Below are positions 25,156 to 32,275 of a DNA stretch of 64,000 nucleotides, piece by piece; position 1 is the first letter of the stretch, and each line of letters opens with the position of its first letter. The DNA comes from Bacillus sp. CHD6a. Lineage in GTDB: Bacteria; Bacillota; Bacilli; Bacillales; Bacillaceae_I. The stretch lies in the NCBI RefSeq assembly GCF_001293645.1, contig NZ_LBMD01000001.1, positions 124,001 to 188,000 of the forward strand, in the 5' to 3' direction. The notes beneath the pieces were generated by a model. That model was not told where the DNA came from. It made no database searches and saw only the letters and a program-made list of their open reading frames with translations. Both the position numbers and the translations under genes were made by a program.

Positions 25156-25361
25156 TCTAGTACCTCCTCCGTAGACATACATAATATAAAATTCTTTAAC
25201 TAGAAAAAAACAAAAAATATAGAATATTACGCGAGGTGTCCTCTTGTTTTAACCAATATCTAATACCTATTGCAGCCAAAGGTCCGTCATTTTATTTCAA
25301 TATTAATAAACAGTTGCTCAGTTAATGCTGTACAATTCTTAAGTAAAGAAGTGACACCCTA

Positions 25362-25381
25362 TATGCTGCAATCGCTCCTAT
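25362..25381 (+). repeat. 20-bp direct repeat, copy 1
   Basis: TATGCTGCAATCGCTCCTAT, identical to 26474-26493. The 20 bases before each copy are also related. Both lie just downstream of a small cargo gene (25429-25716 and 26669-26947). Confidence 0.7.
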
Positions 25382-25428
25382 ATTCCGAAATAACAACCCA
25401 GTTCAATTAGATTGACTAAATGGACTTG

Positions 25429-25716
25429 CTATTGATTCAGTACAGAAAATCCAATCCAAGCAGTTAGTATAATGTTCGGAAAGATCAACAACACAGGCAC
25501 CCACCTAATATTCTTTCTGAGAGTGAAAGCAGCTCCAAGGTAAAAGAGTGGAAATATTAACCCCCACCACTCAAACCGTGGTGTTGCAGCTAAATATAGT
25601 GATAAAGGTAATATAAGTATGCTGGATATTACAAGAAATTTTGACTTGTTAGTTCTTAAAGCTATAAAAGCTAATAATATGGATACAATCATAAGCGGCC
25701 AAAATAATATTCCCAT
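25429..25716 (-). CDS. Small multi-pass membrane protein
   Basis: AAGGAGG eight bases before the ATG at 25716 fixes the start, giving 95 residues MGILFWPLMIVSILLAFIAL and so on; an ATG at 25764 lacks a site. Four hydrophobic segments cover almost the whole protein, with an RFEWWGLIFPLFYLGAAF region in the middle, so it is an integral membrane protein. I do not know the family. It is followed by a cargo repeat and is one of several isolated small genes in this row. Confidence 0.6.
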   Translation of the reverse strand: MGILFWPLMIVSILLAFIALRTNKSKFLVISSILILPLSLYLAATPRFEWWGLIFPLFYLGAAFTLRKNIRWVPVLLIFPNIILTAWIGFSVLNQ

Positions 25717-25848
25717 AGCAAGTACCTCCTTAAAGCTTCCCAACAACGCAAAAACCATTTTCATATCACTATAAGTGTATTCGGGACTGATATTGAGAAT
25801 TCCTTGTTTATTACACTACCCTTTAATTCAAAAAAAGAACATTTCTCC

Positions 25849-25883
25849 TTCTTCAAAAAATGCCCTAGTTTGTTGAATAACAA
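25849..25883. repeat. Cargo palindrome, copy before 25892
   Basis: CTTCTTCAAAAAATGCCCTA then GTTTGTTGAATAAC; arms TTCAA / TTGAA around a GCCCTA centre. It lies immediately downstream of the 25892-26335 gene. A weaker relative lies at 25808-25837. Confidence 0.5.
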
Positions 25884-25891
25884 GGGAGTGT

Positions 25892-26335
25892 TTAATTTTT
25901 AATTTCCCACTCTAACTCTTCATTCTTAATTACTTTTTCTAATAAGTTATCATCTGCGATCTTAAAAAATCCATCTCCAATTTGTATATCACCTTCACCG
26001 AAAACGATACCATCAACTTTTGAATCGGTATAAAATGTAAGTGAGTATTCAGTACCAGGAGTTCTATTTTGTTTCTTTAATTTCATATCAGAAGGCTCTT
26101 CTAAAATCCTATTTATAGTATTTTCATCAGTTATGATAGCCGTTCTCTGTACATACACTTGGTTATCGTCTCTTGTCCTCCAAAGAATTTCAATTTTGTT
26201 AACTTGTTCGCCTTCACTCAGCATATTCGATACAGCTTCCTCATAATTAGTGTTTTTCATTCTATCCTGGATAAATAATATCCCAGCAACTATGACAATT
26301 AAACTTATCACAGTAATGGTTATTTTTCTGTTCAA
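25892..26335 (-). CDS. Membrane-anchored protein of unknown function
   Basis: 147 residues from a TTG at 26335 with AAGGGGGG eight bases upstream. Residues 5-24 form one signal-anchor helix (ITVISLIVIVAGILFIQDR); the rest is an outside domain rich in beta-type segments (KIEILWRTRDDNQVYVQRTAIITDENTINRILEEP, TEYSLTFYTDSKVDGIVFGEGDIQIGDGFFKI). The layout resembles small Bacillus proteins with YfjT/DUF-type immunoglobulin-like outside domains, but I cannot assign one. It is followed by two palindromic repeats. Confidence 0.6.
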   Translation of the reverse strand: MNRKITITVISLIVIVAGILFIQDRMKNTNYEEAVSNMLSEGEQVNKIEILWRTRDDNQVYVQRTAIITDENTINRILEEPSDMKLKKQNRTPGTEYSLTFYTDSKVDGIVFGEGDIQIGDGFFKIADDNLLEKVIKNEELEWEIKN

Positions 26336-26668
26336 ATCGTTTTCCCCCCTTTGTGATGAATATTATATACATACTCTAAAAAATCCCTTTTTGAACTATT
26401 TTGAGAGACTATCACAATTAAAATTTGCGGACCGTTTTTTCCTACCATAGATTCTAAGCAAAGAGCGAAGCACTATGCTGCAATCGCTCCTATTTTGTAG
26501 AAAAGATATAAATTTCTCAAAATGGTAATGGGAACTCCGAATTCTTAACTTTGTCAAATTGTAATAATCTAATTGTCCCTTATTAAAACTTCTGTAAAAA
26601 GTTCGCCTTTGGTCTTAAATACTGGAAAAGAGCAAAAATTAGAACTAGCAATATTAAAGAGTTCTTTA
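26336..26668. other. Cargo interval without a gene
   Basis: About 330 bases with no supported gene. It contains the second copy of the 20-bp repeat at 26474-26493 and, near 26570-26582, a short TCTAATTGTCCCTTATT segment like half of a cargo palindrome. Confidence 0.45.
26474..26493 (+). repeat. 20-bp direct repeat, copy 2
   Basis: TATGCTGCAATCGCTCCTAT, identical to 25362-25381, 93% AT-neutral core unlike the AT-rich surroundings, downstream of the 26669-26947 gene. Confidence 0.65.
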
Positions 26669-26947
26669 CTAACCCTGAACTTTTCTCTTATTGTTTTTAT
26701 TTTGAATAATGAGAAGGATAATTGCCTGGGTTAAAATAGCCAATAAAAGAAAAAACAAATGTGAAGTACGATATTGTAATAAAGAGCTTATAAAGAATAT
26801 AGGAGCTGAGGAAAGTAACGATATATATTGGTTCTTTGTTAAGAGGTAAATTATAGTTGATATACAAGACGTTATTAATAGCAGTTCTAGAATCATTCCT
26901 ATAGTATTTCCGTTCATAATATCGAGTAGCTGATATATATAATTCAT
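26669..26947 (-). CDS. Small three-helix membrane protein
   Basis: 92 residues; GAGGAG six bases before the ATG. Hydrophobic helices cover about residues 15-35 (IGMILELLLITSCISTIIYLL), 42-57 and 63-83, and the C-terminus is basic (NKNNKRKVQG), so it is integral with a positive inside tail. The overlapping longer frame on the same strand (26697-27032) lacks a ribosome site and I treat it as a shadow. Family and role unknown. It probably shares a transcript with the 30-residue peptide gene upstream (27001-27093). Confidence 0.55.
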   Translation of the reverse strand: MNYIYQLLDIMNGNTIGMILELLLITSCISTIIYLLTKNQYISLLSSAPIFFISSLLQYRTSHLFFLLLAILTQAIILLIIQNKNNKRKVQG

Positions 26948-27000
26948 TTATATCTCCTCTTTCTGTGGAATGTAATTTTTCTGTATTAGGTTTATTTTTA

Positions 27001-27093
27001 TCATCTTTTTGAATAAGGTGTTCCCGAACCAATTGGTGTTAAAACACCTAAAATCATAATTATAATTCCAAATATAATTAAGCTGGCAACCAA
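27001..27093 (-). CDS. 30-residue single-helix membrane peptide
   Basis: A TTG at 27093 preceded by GGAGGAG opens 30 codons: MVASLIIFGIIIMILGVLTP and a short polar tail ending SKR. One membrane helix fills most of it. It is 53 bases upstream of the membrane-protein gene 26669-26947 in the same direction. Too short for family assignment; the ribosome site is the main support. Confidence 0.4.
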   Translation of the reverse strand: MVASLIIFGIIIMILGVLTPIGSGTPYSKR

Positions 27094-27161
27094 TATAACT
27101 CCTCCTTCTTCAAATATCATTATCCACATTTATTGGTGCAAAGTTTTAGCGTGCGGTTCAC

Positions 27162-27199
27162 TTCTTATTCCATTAAACTGCCCTTTAATGGAATAAGAA
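27162..27199. repeat. Cargo palindrome, perfect 16-bp arms
   Basis: TTCTTATTCCATTAAA, loop CTGCCC, then the exact complement. It is the best-preserved member of the cargo palindrome family, downstream of the lipoprotein gene 27366-27788. It could also act as a terminator. Confidence 0.75.
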
Positions 27200-27365
27200 A
27201 CATTTCACATCTATATAATACCACAAATTTCCCAATTATCTTTTAACTTACAAATAGTATGACAATTAAAGGTGCAATATCAATGAAAAAAGTAGTCCAT
27301 TTTGGACTACAATTTAAAGTTTTGTACTCGAAAACTGAACTACTTATTAACTTAATAAGGGCTTA

Positions 27366-27788
27366 TTACCTTCGCTCAGCATAAAATTCGTCTTCATTTT
27401 CAGTTGCATCTAATATTTCGGTATCACAGCATAAATCAGAGTCATAAGAAATTTTAACAAACACAGTATCGTTACTGTTCCCTTTTAATAAAGTAACTTT
27501 TAGGTTTTGATATTGTTTACCTTCTATATTTTCGTTAATATATGATACCTTTGCTTTTTTATGTCCCTTAGCGTAAACATACATAATTCCCTCTTCTGAG
27601 CCTAAGCTATGAATGATTTCATCTTTGGAGGTTTCCGCACCAATTAACCATTGATTAACTTCATCTGGAATTACAGCATCTTTAGAAAGATATTCATAAC
27701 CGATTATGTTTTGGTTCTGATTTTGTTCAATATTACATCCACTAAAAAGTAATAAAGAAAGCATTAGTATTACACTGAAGCGTCTCAT
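27366..27788 (-). CDS. Small lipoprotein of unknown function
   Basis: 140 residues with a clear lipobox LLLFSGC (Cys18) after a hydrophobic signal, so it should be anchored to the outer face of the membrane. The mature part contains IGAETSKDEIIHSLGSEEGIMYVYAKGHKKAKVSY and ends with an acidic DATENEDEFYAERR. A CC pair lies in SDLCCDTEIL. GGGGGATGG is close to the ATG. I do not recognise the family. It is bounded by cargo palindromes on both sides. Confidence 0.65.
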   Translation of the reverse strand: MRRFSVILMLSLLLFSGCNIEQNQNQNIIGYEYLSKDAVIPDEVNQWLIGAETSKDEIIHSLGSEEGIMYVYAKGHKKAKVSYINENIEGKQYQNLKVTLLKGNSNDTVFVKISYDSDLCCDTEILDATENEDEFYAERR

Positions 27789-27839
27789 ACCATCCCCCTA
27801 TTCTCATTGAATTAGACGAAACCCCAACTATTTTTGTTT

Positions 27840-27874
27840 CGGTGGTATTCAATTAAACTCCCTATTCTTGAACA
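27840..27874. repeat. Cargo palindrome, weak copy
   Basis: Arms TATTCAATT and TTGAACA around an ACTCCCTAT centre, just downstream of the lipoprotein gene 27943-28479. Recognisable mainly by comparison with 27162-27199 and 29597-29630. Confidence 0.35.
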
Positions 27875-27942
27875 AGTGTCTATCCGAACTACTCCTACAT
27901 TCACACTTGTTAAAACAGTATATTATCTATGGTTTGATTTTC

Positions 27943-28479
27943 TCAGTTACTAATTTCTGCATTTCTATCCCAAATTTCGATAATCTCACCGTTCACATCA
28001 TATCCGACTGCATTTTCCAATTCTTGAAAAAACAGTACTGAGTCTATTGATAAAAAAGTTGGATACTTGGTTATGAATGTATTATTCTTTGCATCAATTT
28101 CTTGTGTTTCTCCGTTTTTATAGTGGAGAACAAACTTTTCTACCGTATGTTCATCTGTTGTAATTGCACCATGAATAACATTTCCTATTCCATCAAAATG
28201 GTTAGCGGAAACCAAAAAAGGTAGACCTATTTCAGATGAAAAAGTCATACCAACACTTTGCTCGTTGTCATATTTGTACTTATTACCTTCTTGTTCATAA
28301 ACCCCTAATATATGTTGATTTTGGTCTAGATAGTAGACTAATTTGTTCTCTCGGTCTTCGTTTATTACTTTTATTGGAGATTTCCAATGACTTTGAACCG
28401 CTTCTTCAAGAGTCTGGTATCCATTGTTACAACCAGATAAAATAAATAAAATGATTATAAAAATTGATAATATCCTCAT
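27943..28479 (-). CDS. Lipoprotein of unknown function
   Basis: 178 residues from the ATG at 28479 (GGGAGTG five bases ahead; an upstream start at 28500 has no site). A signal with lipobox FILSGC puts the modified Cys near residue 16. The mature part has LVYYLDQNQHILGVYEQEGNKYKY, YKNGETQEIDAKNNTFI and a closing NAVGYDVNGEIIEIWDRNAEI, resembling the repeated beta-strand look of Bacillus YobA/DUF-type lipoproteins, but no family is assigned. It is one of two lipoprotein genes in the cargo row. Confidence 0.65.
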   Translation of the reverse strand: MRILSIFIIILFILSGCNNGYQTLEEAVQSHWKSPIKVINEDRENKLVYYLDQNQHILGVYEQEGNKYKYDNEQSVGMTFSSEIGLPFLVSANHFDGIGNVIHGAITTDEHTVEKFVLHYKNGETQEIDAKNNTFITKYPTFLSIDSVLFFQELENAVGYDVNGEIIEIWDRNAEISN

Positions 28480-28568
28480 TTTTTCACTCCCTATATCCAA
28501 TAACTTAATACCAATTATTTCATAATTTAAAATTTCCTACAATATTTTATTCTTCATCCTTTGCCAAA

Positions 28569-28609
28569 ATAAAAATGAGCGCTCATCCTTGTTTATGAAA
28601 AGCGCCAGT
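28569..28609. repeat. Second cargo repeat type (AGCGCT palindrome)
   Basis: AAAAATGAGCGCTCATCCTT followed by a GCGCCAG end. A related copy lies at 23765-23804 (AAAAATAAGCGCTTATCCTT then GCGCCCAG), downstream of the APH fragment. Each copy lies just past a gene's stop. Confidence 0.55.
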
Positions 28610-28641
28610 CTAAGAATCAAACCCCAAGTTCCTAAAATAAA

Positions 28642-29484
28642 TTAGTGATTTTGTATATAGTTATTCTTCTTTAAATAGTTATCAATTACTTTTGGGTTTT
28701 CATGCCACCATAGAATGGGGACATCACCCAACTTTTTAAATCCAAGTTTTTGTGCAAGTTTGTTGGAAGCTTCGTTCCCAGCATCACAATCCCAGTATGG
28801 TTTTAGTCTTAGCTCTTGGCTTTTTTTTATAAATTGTGAACATACTAATGTAGCTAATCCAAATTTACGGAATTTATCTAATGTTATAATGTCTGGAGCA
28901 ATAAATTTACTATCGATATAAAAAGTATTGCAAACACTCGCAAATTCACCGTCTTCAAGTATACAAAAGCCAAATGCATGTTGAAGATATCTATTAGATG
29001 ACTCCCAAAGATAAGCATAGGAATCATCAATTTGTTCCTTATACTTATCAAACAACCCTTTATCCATTGATTTAAGTTCGAATCCTTTAGGTATAGCAAC
29101 TTCTTTTACTTCTGAGTTAAGTTCTTCTAAAACGTAATGGGTTCTTTTTAATTCAACAACATTGCCTTCAAGTGAACTTTTTAGAAAATCCAACCACTCT
29201 ATTGATGATAAATACATATCATAAAAATTTGCATGATTGGATGGTTCCATTAAAAATTCTACTAGTAATTTGTTAAATACGTTATCTGATACATCACCAA
29301 AAACGTAATAGCATCCACCCTGATTTACAACTAAACCTGAAGTGGGATTAGTTCTATTATTAACAAATATTTTACCTTCCTGTTTTTGTTCAATAACCGA
29401 ATATACAAACACATTATGGATACTATCTGGTCGTTTCACTAGTTCAAATAATTTATCATACTCTTCTTTTTTCAATTCAATCAA
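28642..29484 (-). CDS. GNAT family acetyltransferase
   Basis: 280 residues from a TTG at 29484 with AAGGTGG upstream. The C-terminal half is a GNAT domain: DSKFIAPDIITLDKFRKFGLATLVCSQFI gives the acetyl-CoA loop (RKFGLA) and KPYWDCDAGNEASNKLAQKLGFKKLG the fourth motif. The N-terminal half (residues 1-130) matches the longer GNAT_acetyltr_2/YkkB-like type. The substrate is unknown. It is the first gene inside the right transposon end, with one cargo palindrome between it and the TnsB sites. Confidence 0.78.
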   Translation of the reverse strand: MIELKKEEYDKLFELVKRPDSIHNVFVYSVIEQKQEGKIFVNNRTNPTSGLVVNQGGCYYVFGDVSDNVFNKLLVEFLMEPSNHANFYDMYLSSIEWLDFLKSSLEGNVVELKRTHYVLEELNSEVKEVAIPKGFELKSMDKGLFDKYKEQIDDSYAYLWESSNRYLQHAFGFCILEDGEFASVCNTFYIDSKFIAPDIITLDKFRKFGLATLVCSQFIKKSQELRLKPYWDCDAGNEASNKLAQKLGFKKLGDVPILWWHENPKVIDNYLKKNNYIQNH

Positions 29485-29596
29485 AATAGTTGTACCACCT
29501 TTTATATAGTGCTAGTTTTTATATAATTCATAATATTGAAAACTGAACCCTTTTTATTTTAACACAAATAACCAGTTTGTTGTATTTGCGTTTTGC

Positions 29597-29630
29597 GTTA
29601 TTCAATTATATGGCCCTTTAATGGAATAAC
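29597..29630. repeat. Cargo palindrome nearest the right transposon end
   Basis: GTTATTCAATTA, loop TATGGCCCTT, then TAATGGAATAAC: 12-bp arms with one mismatch. It lies between the GNAT start and the first TnsB site. Confidence 0.6.
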
Positions 29631-29651
29631 TGCTTACACAATGTTGTTAAT

Positions 29652-29781
29652 ACTTTTGTGTCAATTTACAAGGTTGTTAGGACTTTTGTGTCAAAAAAAA
29701 TGACACAAAATTCCATAGAGGCTACAATTAAACATATTAATATCAACTACTTATGAGTAAGGACTTTTGTGTCACTCGTCA
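29652..29781 (+). repeat. Right transposon end with TnsB-type binding repeats
   Basis: Copies of the end repeat at 29652-29662 (ACTTTTGTGTC), 29680-29692 (GGACTTTTGTGTC), 29702-29714 (inverted, GACACAAAATTCC) and the terminal copy 29761-29781 ending ACTCGTCA. The last 19 bases are the inverted partner of 12229-12247. Confidence 0.85.
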
Positions 29782-29786
29782 GTATA
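29782..29786 (+). repeat. Target-site duplication GTATA, right copy
   Basis: Five bases directly outside the right transposon end; identical to 12224-12228. Confidence 0.88.
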
Positions 29787-30739
29787 CTATTAAACTCCTG
29801 TTCAAATATCCTATCTTTTTTCAGCCAGGTTTTGTAGGTATACGGACTAATTCCAATTATTTCACTAGTGAGCTTTACACAACCATTTACTTTTAATAGT
29901 TTTAAAAAAATCTTTCTGCGTTCTAACACTGCTTCTTTAGTAAGTTTTAGAGCTCTATCTTCCAACTCATCGAATGGTGATTTTTCTTTATTAAATTCAT
30001 TAAACTTCCTTTGGAGAAATAAAGTTTTGTCTTTGTATATCCAGTTAGCGAAGATTTGTATAGATTTTCTCCCAGTAATGAAAAGACGATAATGTGACTT
30101 TTTAACCTTCAAATATGGAGTAAATTGTTGCTTTTCAAGTACCTTCATTAATTCATTAAGAAATAGTTCAGAACCACCAACAAATGTAACAACGTATTTT
30201 TCATAATTAATACTTCCATCCCCATCAAAATACCCTCTTATAAAATGATGCATATATTCTTCTGGTACATAAGGAGATTCTACAGTTCTAGATTTGTTTG
30301 GGGTTAAACCATGGATATTCATTAGGTCGTCTTTAATAACTTTGCTGTTTATATTAAGAAAGTGTACTCCATTTTTAAATTCACCTATTGGATGAACTGA
30401 ACTTAGTTCATCCCTTATCTTTTCAAGAATCTCGATTTCCTTTTGAGCAAAACTTACTGATTGTCATTCTCCACTTATTACTCCAACCGCCAAGAAAAAC
30501 CCTAATATATACGCCATGTTCGGTGACCAGTGCTTAAAATAATCCTCATTTATATGATACTTCCTTTTCCAATGTCCCCTAGGACGCAGTTCCACATTAT
30601 TTTTCTTTAGAATTTGTGTAATTCTTCGACTTGATACATTTCCTGCAATTGCAATTTCAGAGGTACTCATACCATCATTATACATTTTAATAATTTCTGG
30701 GAGGTCTAAGGTGATTTTTCTATTTCGCGTCTGCTTCAT
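29786..30739 (-). pseudogene. LAGLIDADG endonuclease-like gene, decayed and cut by the transposon
   Basis: One frame from the ATG at 30739 encodes an N-terminal helix-turn-helix (MSTSEIAIAGNVSSRRITQILKK), a first LAGLIDADG-type helix (YILGFFLAVGVI), and a second one (HHFIRGYFDGDGSI). Two lesions are visible: the catalytic Asp of the first motif is Val, and an in-frame TGA lies at 30464-30466, after VISGE. Downstream translation runs on cleanly to the transposon junction, where the native C-terminus is replaced by transposon-end sequence. Such two-motif proteins with an HTH are free-standing homing-type nucleases. The gene was probably non-functional, or nearly so, at insertion. Confidence 0.8.
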
Positions 30740-30794
30740 ATTTTCGCCTTCCTCTCCGATAGATCTAGATCTAATTACCTATATTTTTATTATA

Positions 30795-30808
30795 CGAACA
30801 TTCGTTCT
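30795..30808. promoter_or_regulatory. LexA/DinR-like box upstream of the LAGLIDADG gene
   Basis: CGAACATTCGTTCT matches the Gram-positive SOS box CGAAC-N4-GTTCG except for the last base, 56-69 bases before the ATG at 30739. It may have tied the endonuclease gene to DNA damage. Resemblance only. Confidence 0.4.
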
Positions 30809-30859
30809 TATGTGCAAATAATAGCACTTCCCTCCCTTAAAAAAAGAAAAAACCGCCCA

Positions 30860-32074
30860 TCAATGAGCAGTTTTCCCTTCCATTTTCATTAATTTAACCG
30901 TCAACCCAACAGCCCCCATCACCATGACTCCCCCAATCCATGGAGTATGGATCAGACCTATAGAATCCACAATAATACCACCTAACAACGATCCAATCGC
31001 TATCCCTACGTTAAATGCTGCAATATTGAGCGCAGAAGCCACGTTTACTGCAGAAGGTACATATTTTTCCGCAAGATTCACAACCAACACCTGAAGTCCA
31101 GGTACATTCATAAATGCAAACATTCCCATTAAGAAGATCACGATTAACCCTACAACTTTAAATGGTGCTGCAAATGTCAACACAACCAAAATGACAGCTT
31201 GCATTATAAACATCCACATTAGTGCTCTCAAAGGATTTTTATCTGAAGCCTTCCCACCAATTACATTTCCAAAAGCAACTGCTATACCGTAAACAAGTAG
31301 GATTCCACTTACCCATTTTGCACTAAATCCTGTTACATTTTCTAAAAGTGGTGTCAAATAAGTGAAAGCCACGAAAGTACCACCATATCCTAAAGCAGTT
31401 ATTGCAAAAGCCATCAGCAGCTTACTGTTTTTCAATACATCAAGTTGCTCACGTAACTTTGATGGTGGTGCCTCTTTCAAATTGCGCGGAATTAATATTG
31501 CACTTGCTACTGCTCCAATCACCCCCAACAAAGCAACACCCCAAAACGTTGCTCTCCATCCAAACATTTGTCCAATAAAAGTCCCTAGTGGTACACCTGT
31601 TACCGTTGCCACAGTCAATCCTGTAAACATTAGAGCAATGGCGCTCGCTCTTTTGTTAGCTGGAACAAGATCAGCAGCAATGGTTGCTCCAATAGAAAAG
31701 AAGATTCCGTGTGAGAAAGCGGTGATAAACCTTGCTACCAATAGTAATTCATAACTGTTGGATAAAGCTGCTACCGTATTACCAATAATAAACACAATCA
31801 TGAGTGAGATGAGTAGTGTTTTGCGATTCATTTTATTTGTCAGTGCCGTTAATACTGGTGCTCCAACAGCAACACCCATTGCATAACCAGAGATTAACAA
31901 ACCGGCCATTGTAATGGAGATGCTCAGATCATTTGATATCGTTGACAATAAGCCAACTGGAACAAATTCAGTCGTTCCAATTCCAAAAGCACTTATTGCT
32001 AAAGCTAACAATGCTAACGTACTATTTTTTCTGTTTGTTTTAGGATGATCTATAGAAACTGCTTGTGAATTCAT
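30860..32074 (-). CDS. MFS transporter, DHA1 drug-efflux type
   Basis: 404 residues with 12 predicted membrane helices. It begins MNSQAVSI at the ATG at 32074, where AAGGAGG is correctly placed; an upstream start at 32119 is less likely. Motifs of the DHA1 (YdhP/AraJ/CmlA-like) group are visible: FGIGTTEFVPVGLLSTISNDL in helix 1, and the antiporter-type GVPLGTFIGQMFGWRATFWGVALLG in helix 5. It probably exports small molecules by proton exchange. The gene is divergent from a HxlR regulator with two palindromes between them, so local control is likely. The substrate is unknown. A weak hairpin (AAAACTGC / GCGGTTTT) overlaps the 3' end. Confidence 0.88.
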   Translation of the reverse strand: MNSQAVSIDHPKTNRKNSTLALLALAISAFGIGTTEFVPVGLLSTISNDLSISITMAGLLISGYAMGVAVGAPVLTALTNKMNRKTLLISLMIVFIIGNTVAALSNSYELLLVARFITAFSHGIFFSIGATIAADLVPANKRASAIALMFTGLTVATVTGVPLGTFIGQMFGWRATFWGVALLGVIGAVASAILIPRNLKEAPPSKLREQLDVLKNSKLLMAFAITALGYGGTFVAFTYLTPLLENVTGFSAKWVSGILLVYGIAVAFGNVIGGKASDKNPLRALMWMFIMQAVILVVLTFAAPFKVVGLIVIFLMGMFAFMNVPGLQVLVVNLAEKYVPSAVNVASALNIAAFNVGIAIGSLLGGIIVDSIGLIHTPWIGGVMVMGAVGLTVKLMKMEGKTAH

Positions 32075-32174
32075 CTTAAAAGCCTCCTTCATATGTTGTG
32101 GACTTCCTGTCAGCGCCATTAGGAATCCTTTCGAGTTCTTATTATGAAGGCAGTTGTTTAATAGTGTAAGTACG

Positions 32175-32207
32175 CACTTTAAAGTGAGGTAGGTACCTGG
32201 AAGTACC
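32175..32207. promoter_or_regulatory. Candidate HxlR operators between MFS and hxlR-type genes
   Basis: Two adjacent palindromes: CACTTTAAAGTG (32175-32186) and GGTACCTGGAAGTACC (32192-32207). They lie between the divergent starts. An extended -10 TGGTATAAT follows at 32231-32239 for the regulator. HxlR proteins commonly bind such sites beside their own gene. Confidence 0.5.
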
Positions 32208-32275
32208 CTATTTACCTATAAGATCTTGGTGGTATAATGAGAAAAATAAATACCTAATAAAGAAGGGATATTTTT

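Larger units (their letters stand above)
24716..25428. other. Cargo interval with decayed genes and repeats
   Basis: No intact gene in about 710 bases. It holds a terminator at 24869-24899, a cargo palindrome at 24935-24963, a frameshifted small membrane-protein gene at 24992-25155, a short coding-like remnant near 25217-25285 (DGPLAAIGIRYWLKQEDTSR on the minus strand, no start), and one copy of a 20-bp repeat at 25362-25381. Confidence 0.5.
12229..29781 (-). mobile_element. Complete Tn7-like transposon (tnsABC, two tniQ) with CBASS and small-gene cargo
   Basis: A 17,553-bp element. The left end reads TGACGAGCGACACAAAAGT and the right end is its near-perfect inverse (ACTTTTGTGTCACTCGTCA); one base differs. 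The five bases outside each end are identical, GTATA at 12224-12228 and 29782-29786, the 5-bp duplication expected for Tn7-family insertion. Multiple copies of GACACAAAAGT occur inside both ends as candidate TnsB sites. tnsA, tnsB, tnsC and two tniQ genes are intact and point to the left end. Cargo lies on both sides of them: CBASS on the left, an 8-kb small-gene row on the right. No cas genes or CRISPR array occur, so this is not a CRISPR-associated transposon. Confidence 0.93.

Noticed and set aside
26697-27032. 111-codon minus-strand frame
   Set aside because: No ribosome site and out of frame with the better supported membrane-protein gene 26669-26947 and the peptide gene 27001-27093.
23765-29630. 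True integron with attC sites
   Set aside because: Some palindrome arms fit the RYYYAAC/GTTRRRY cores, but the units are only 30-40 bases, several break the core rule, and no tyrosine integrase is in the window.
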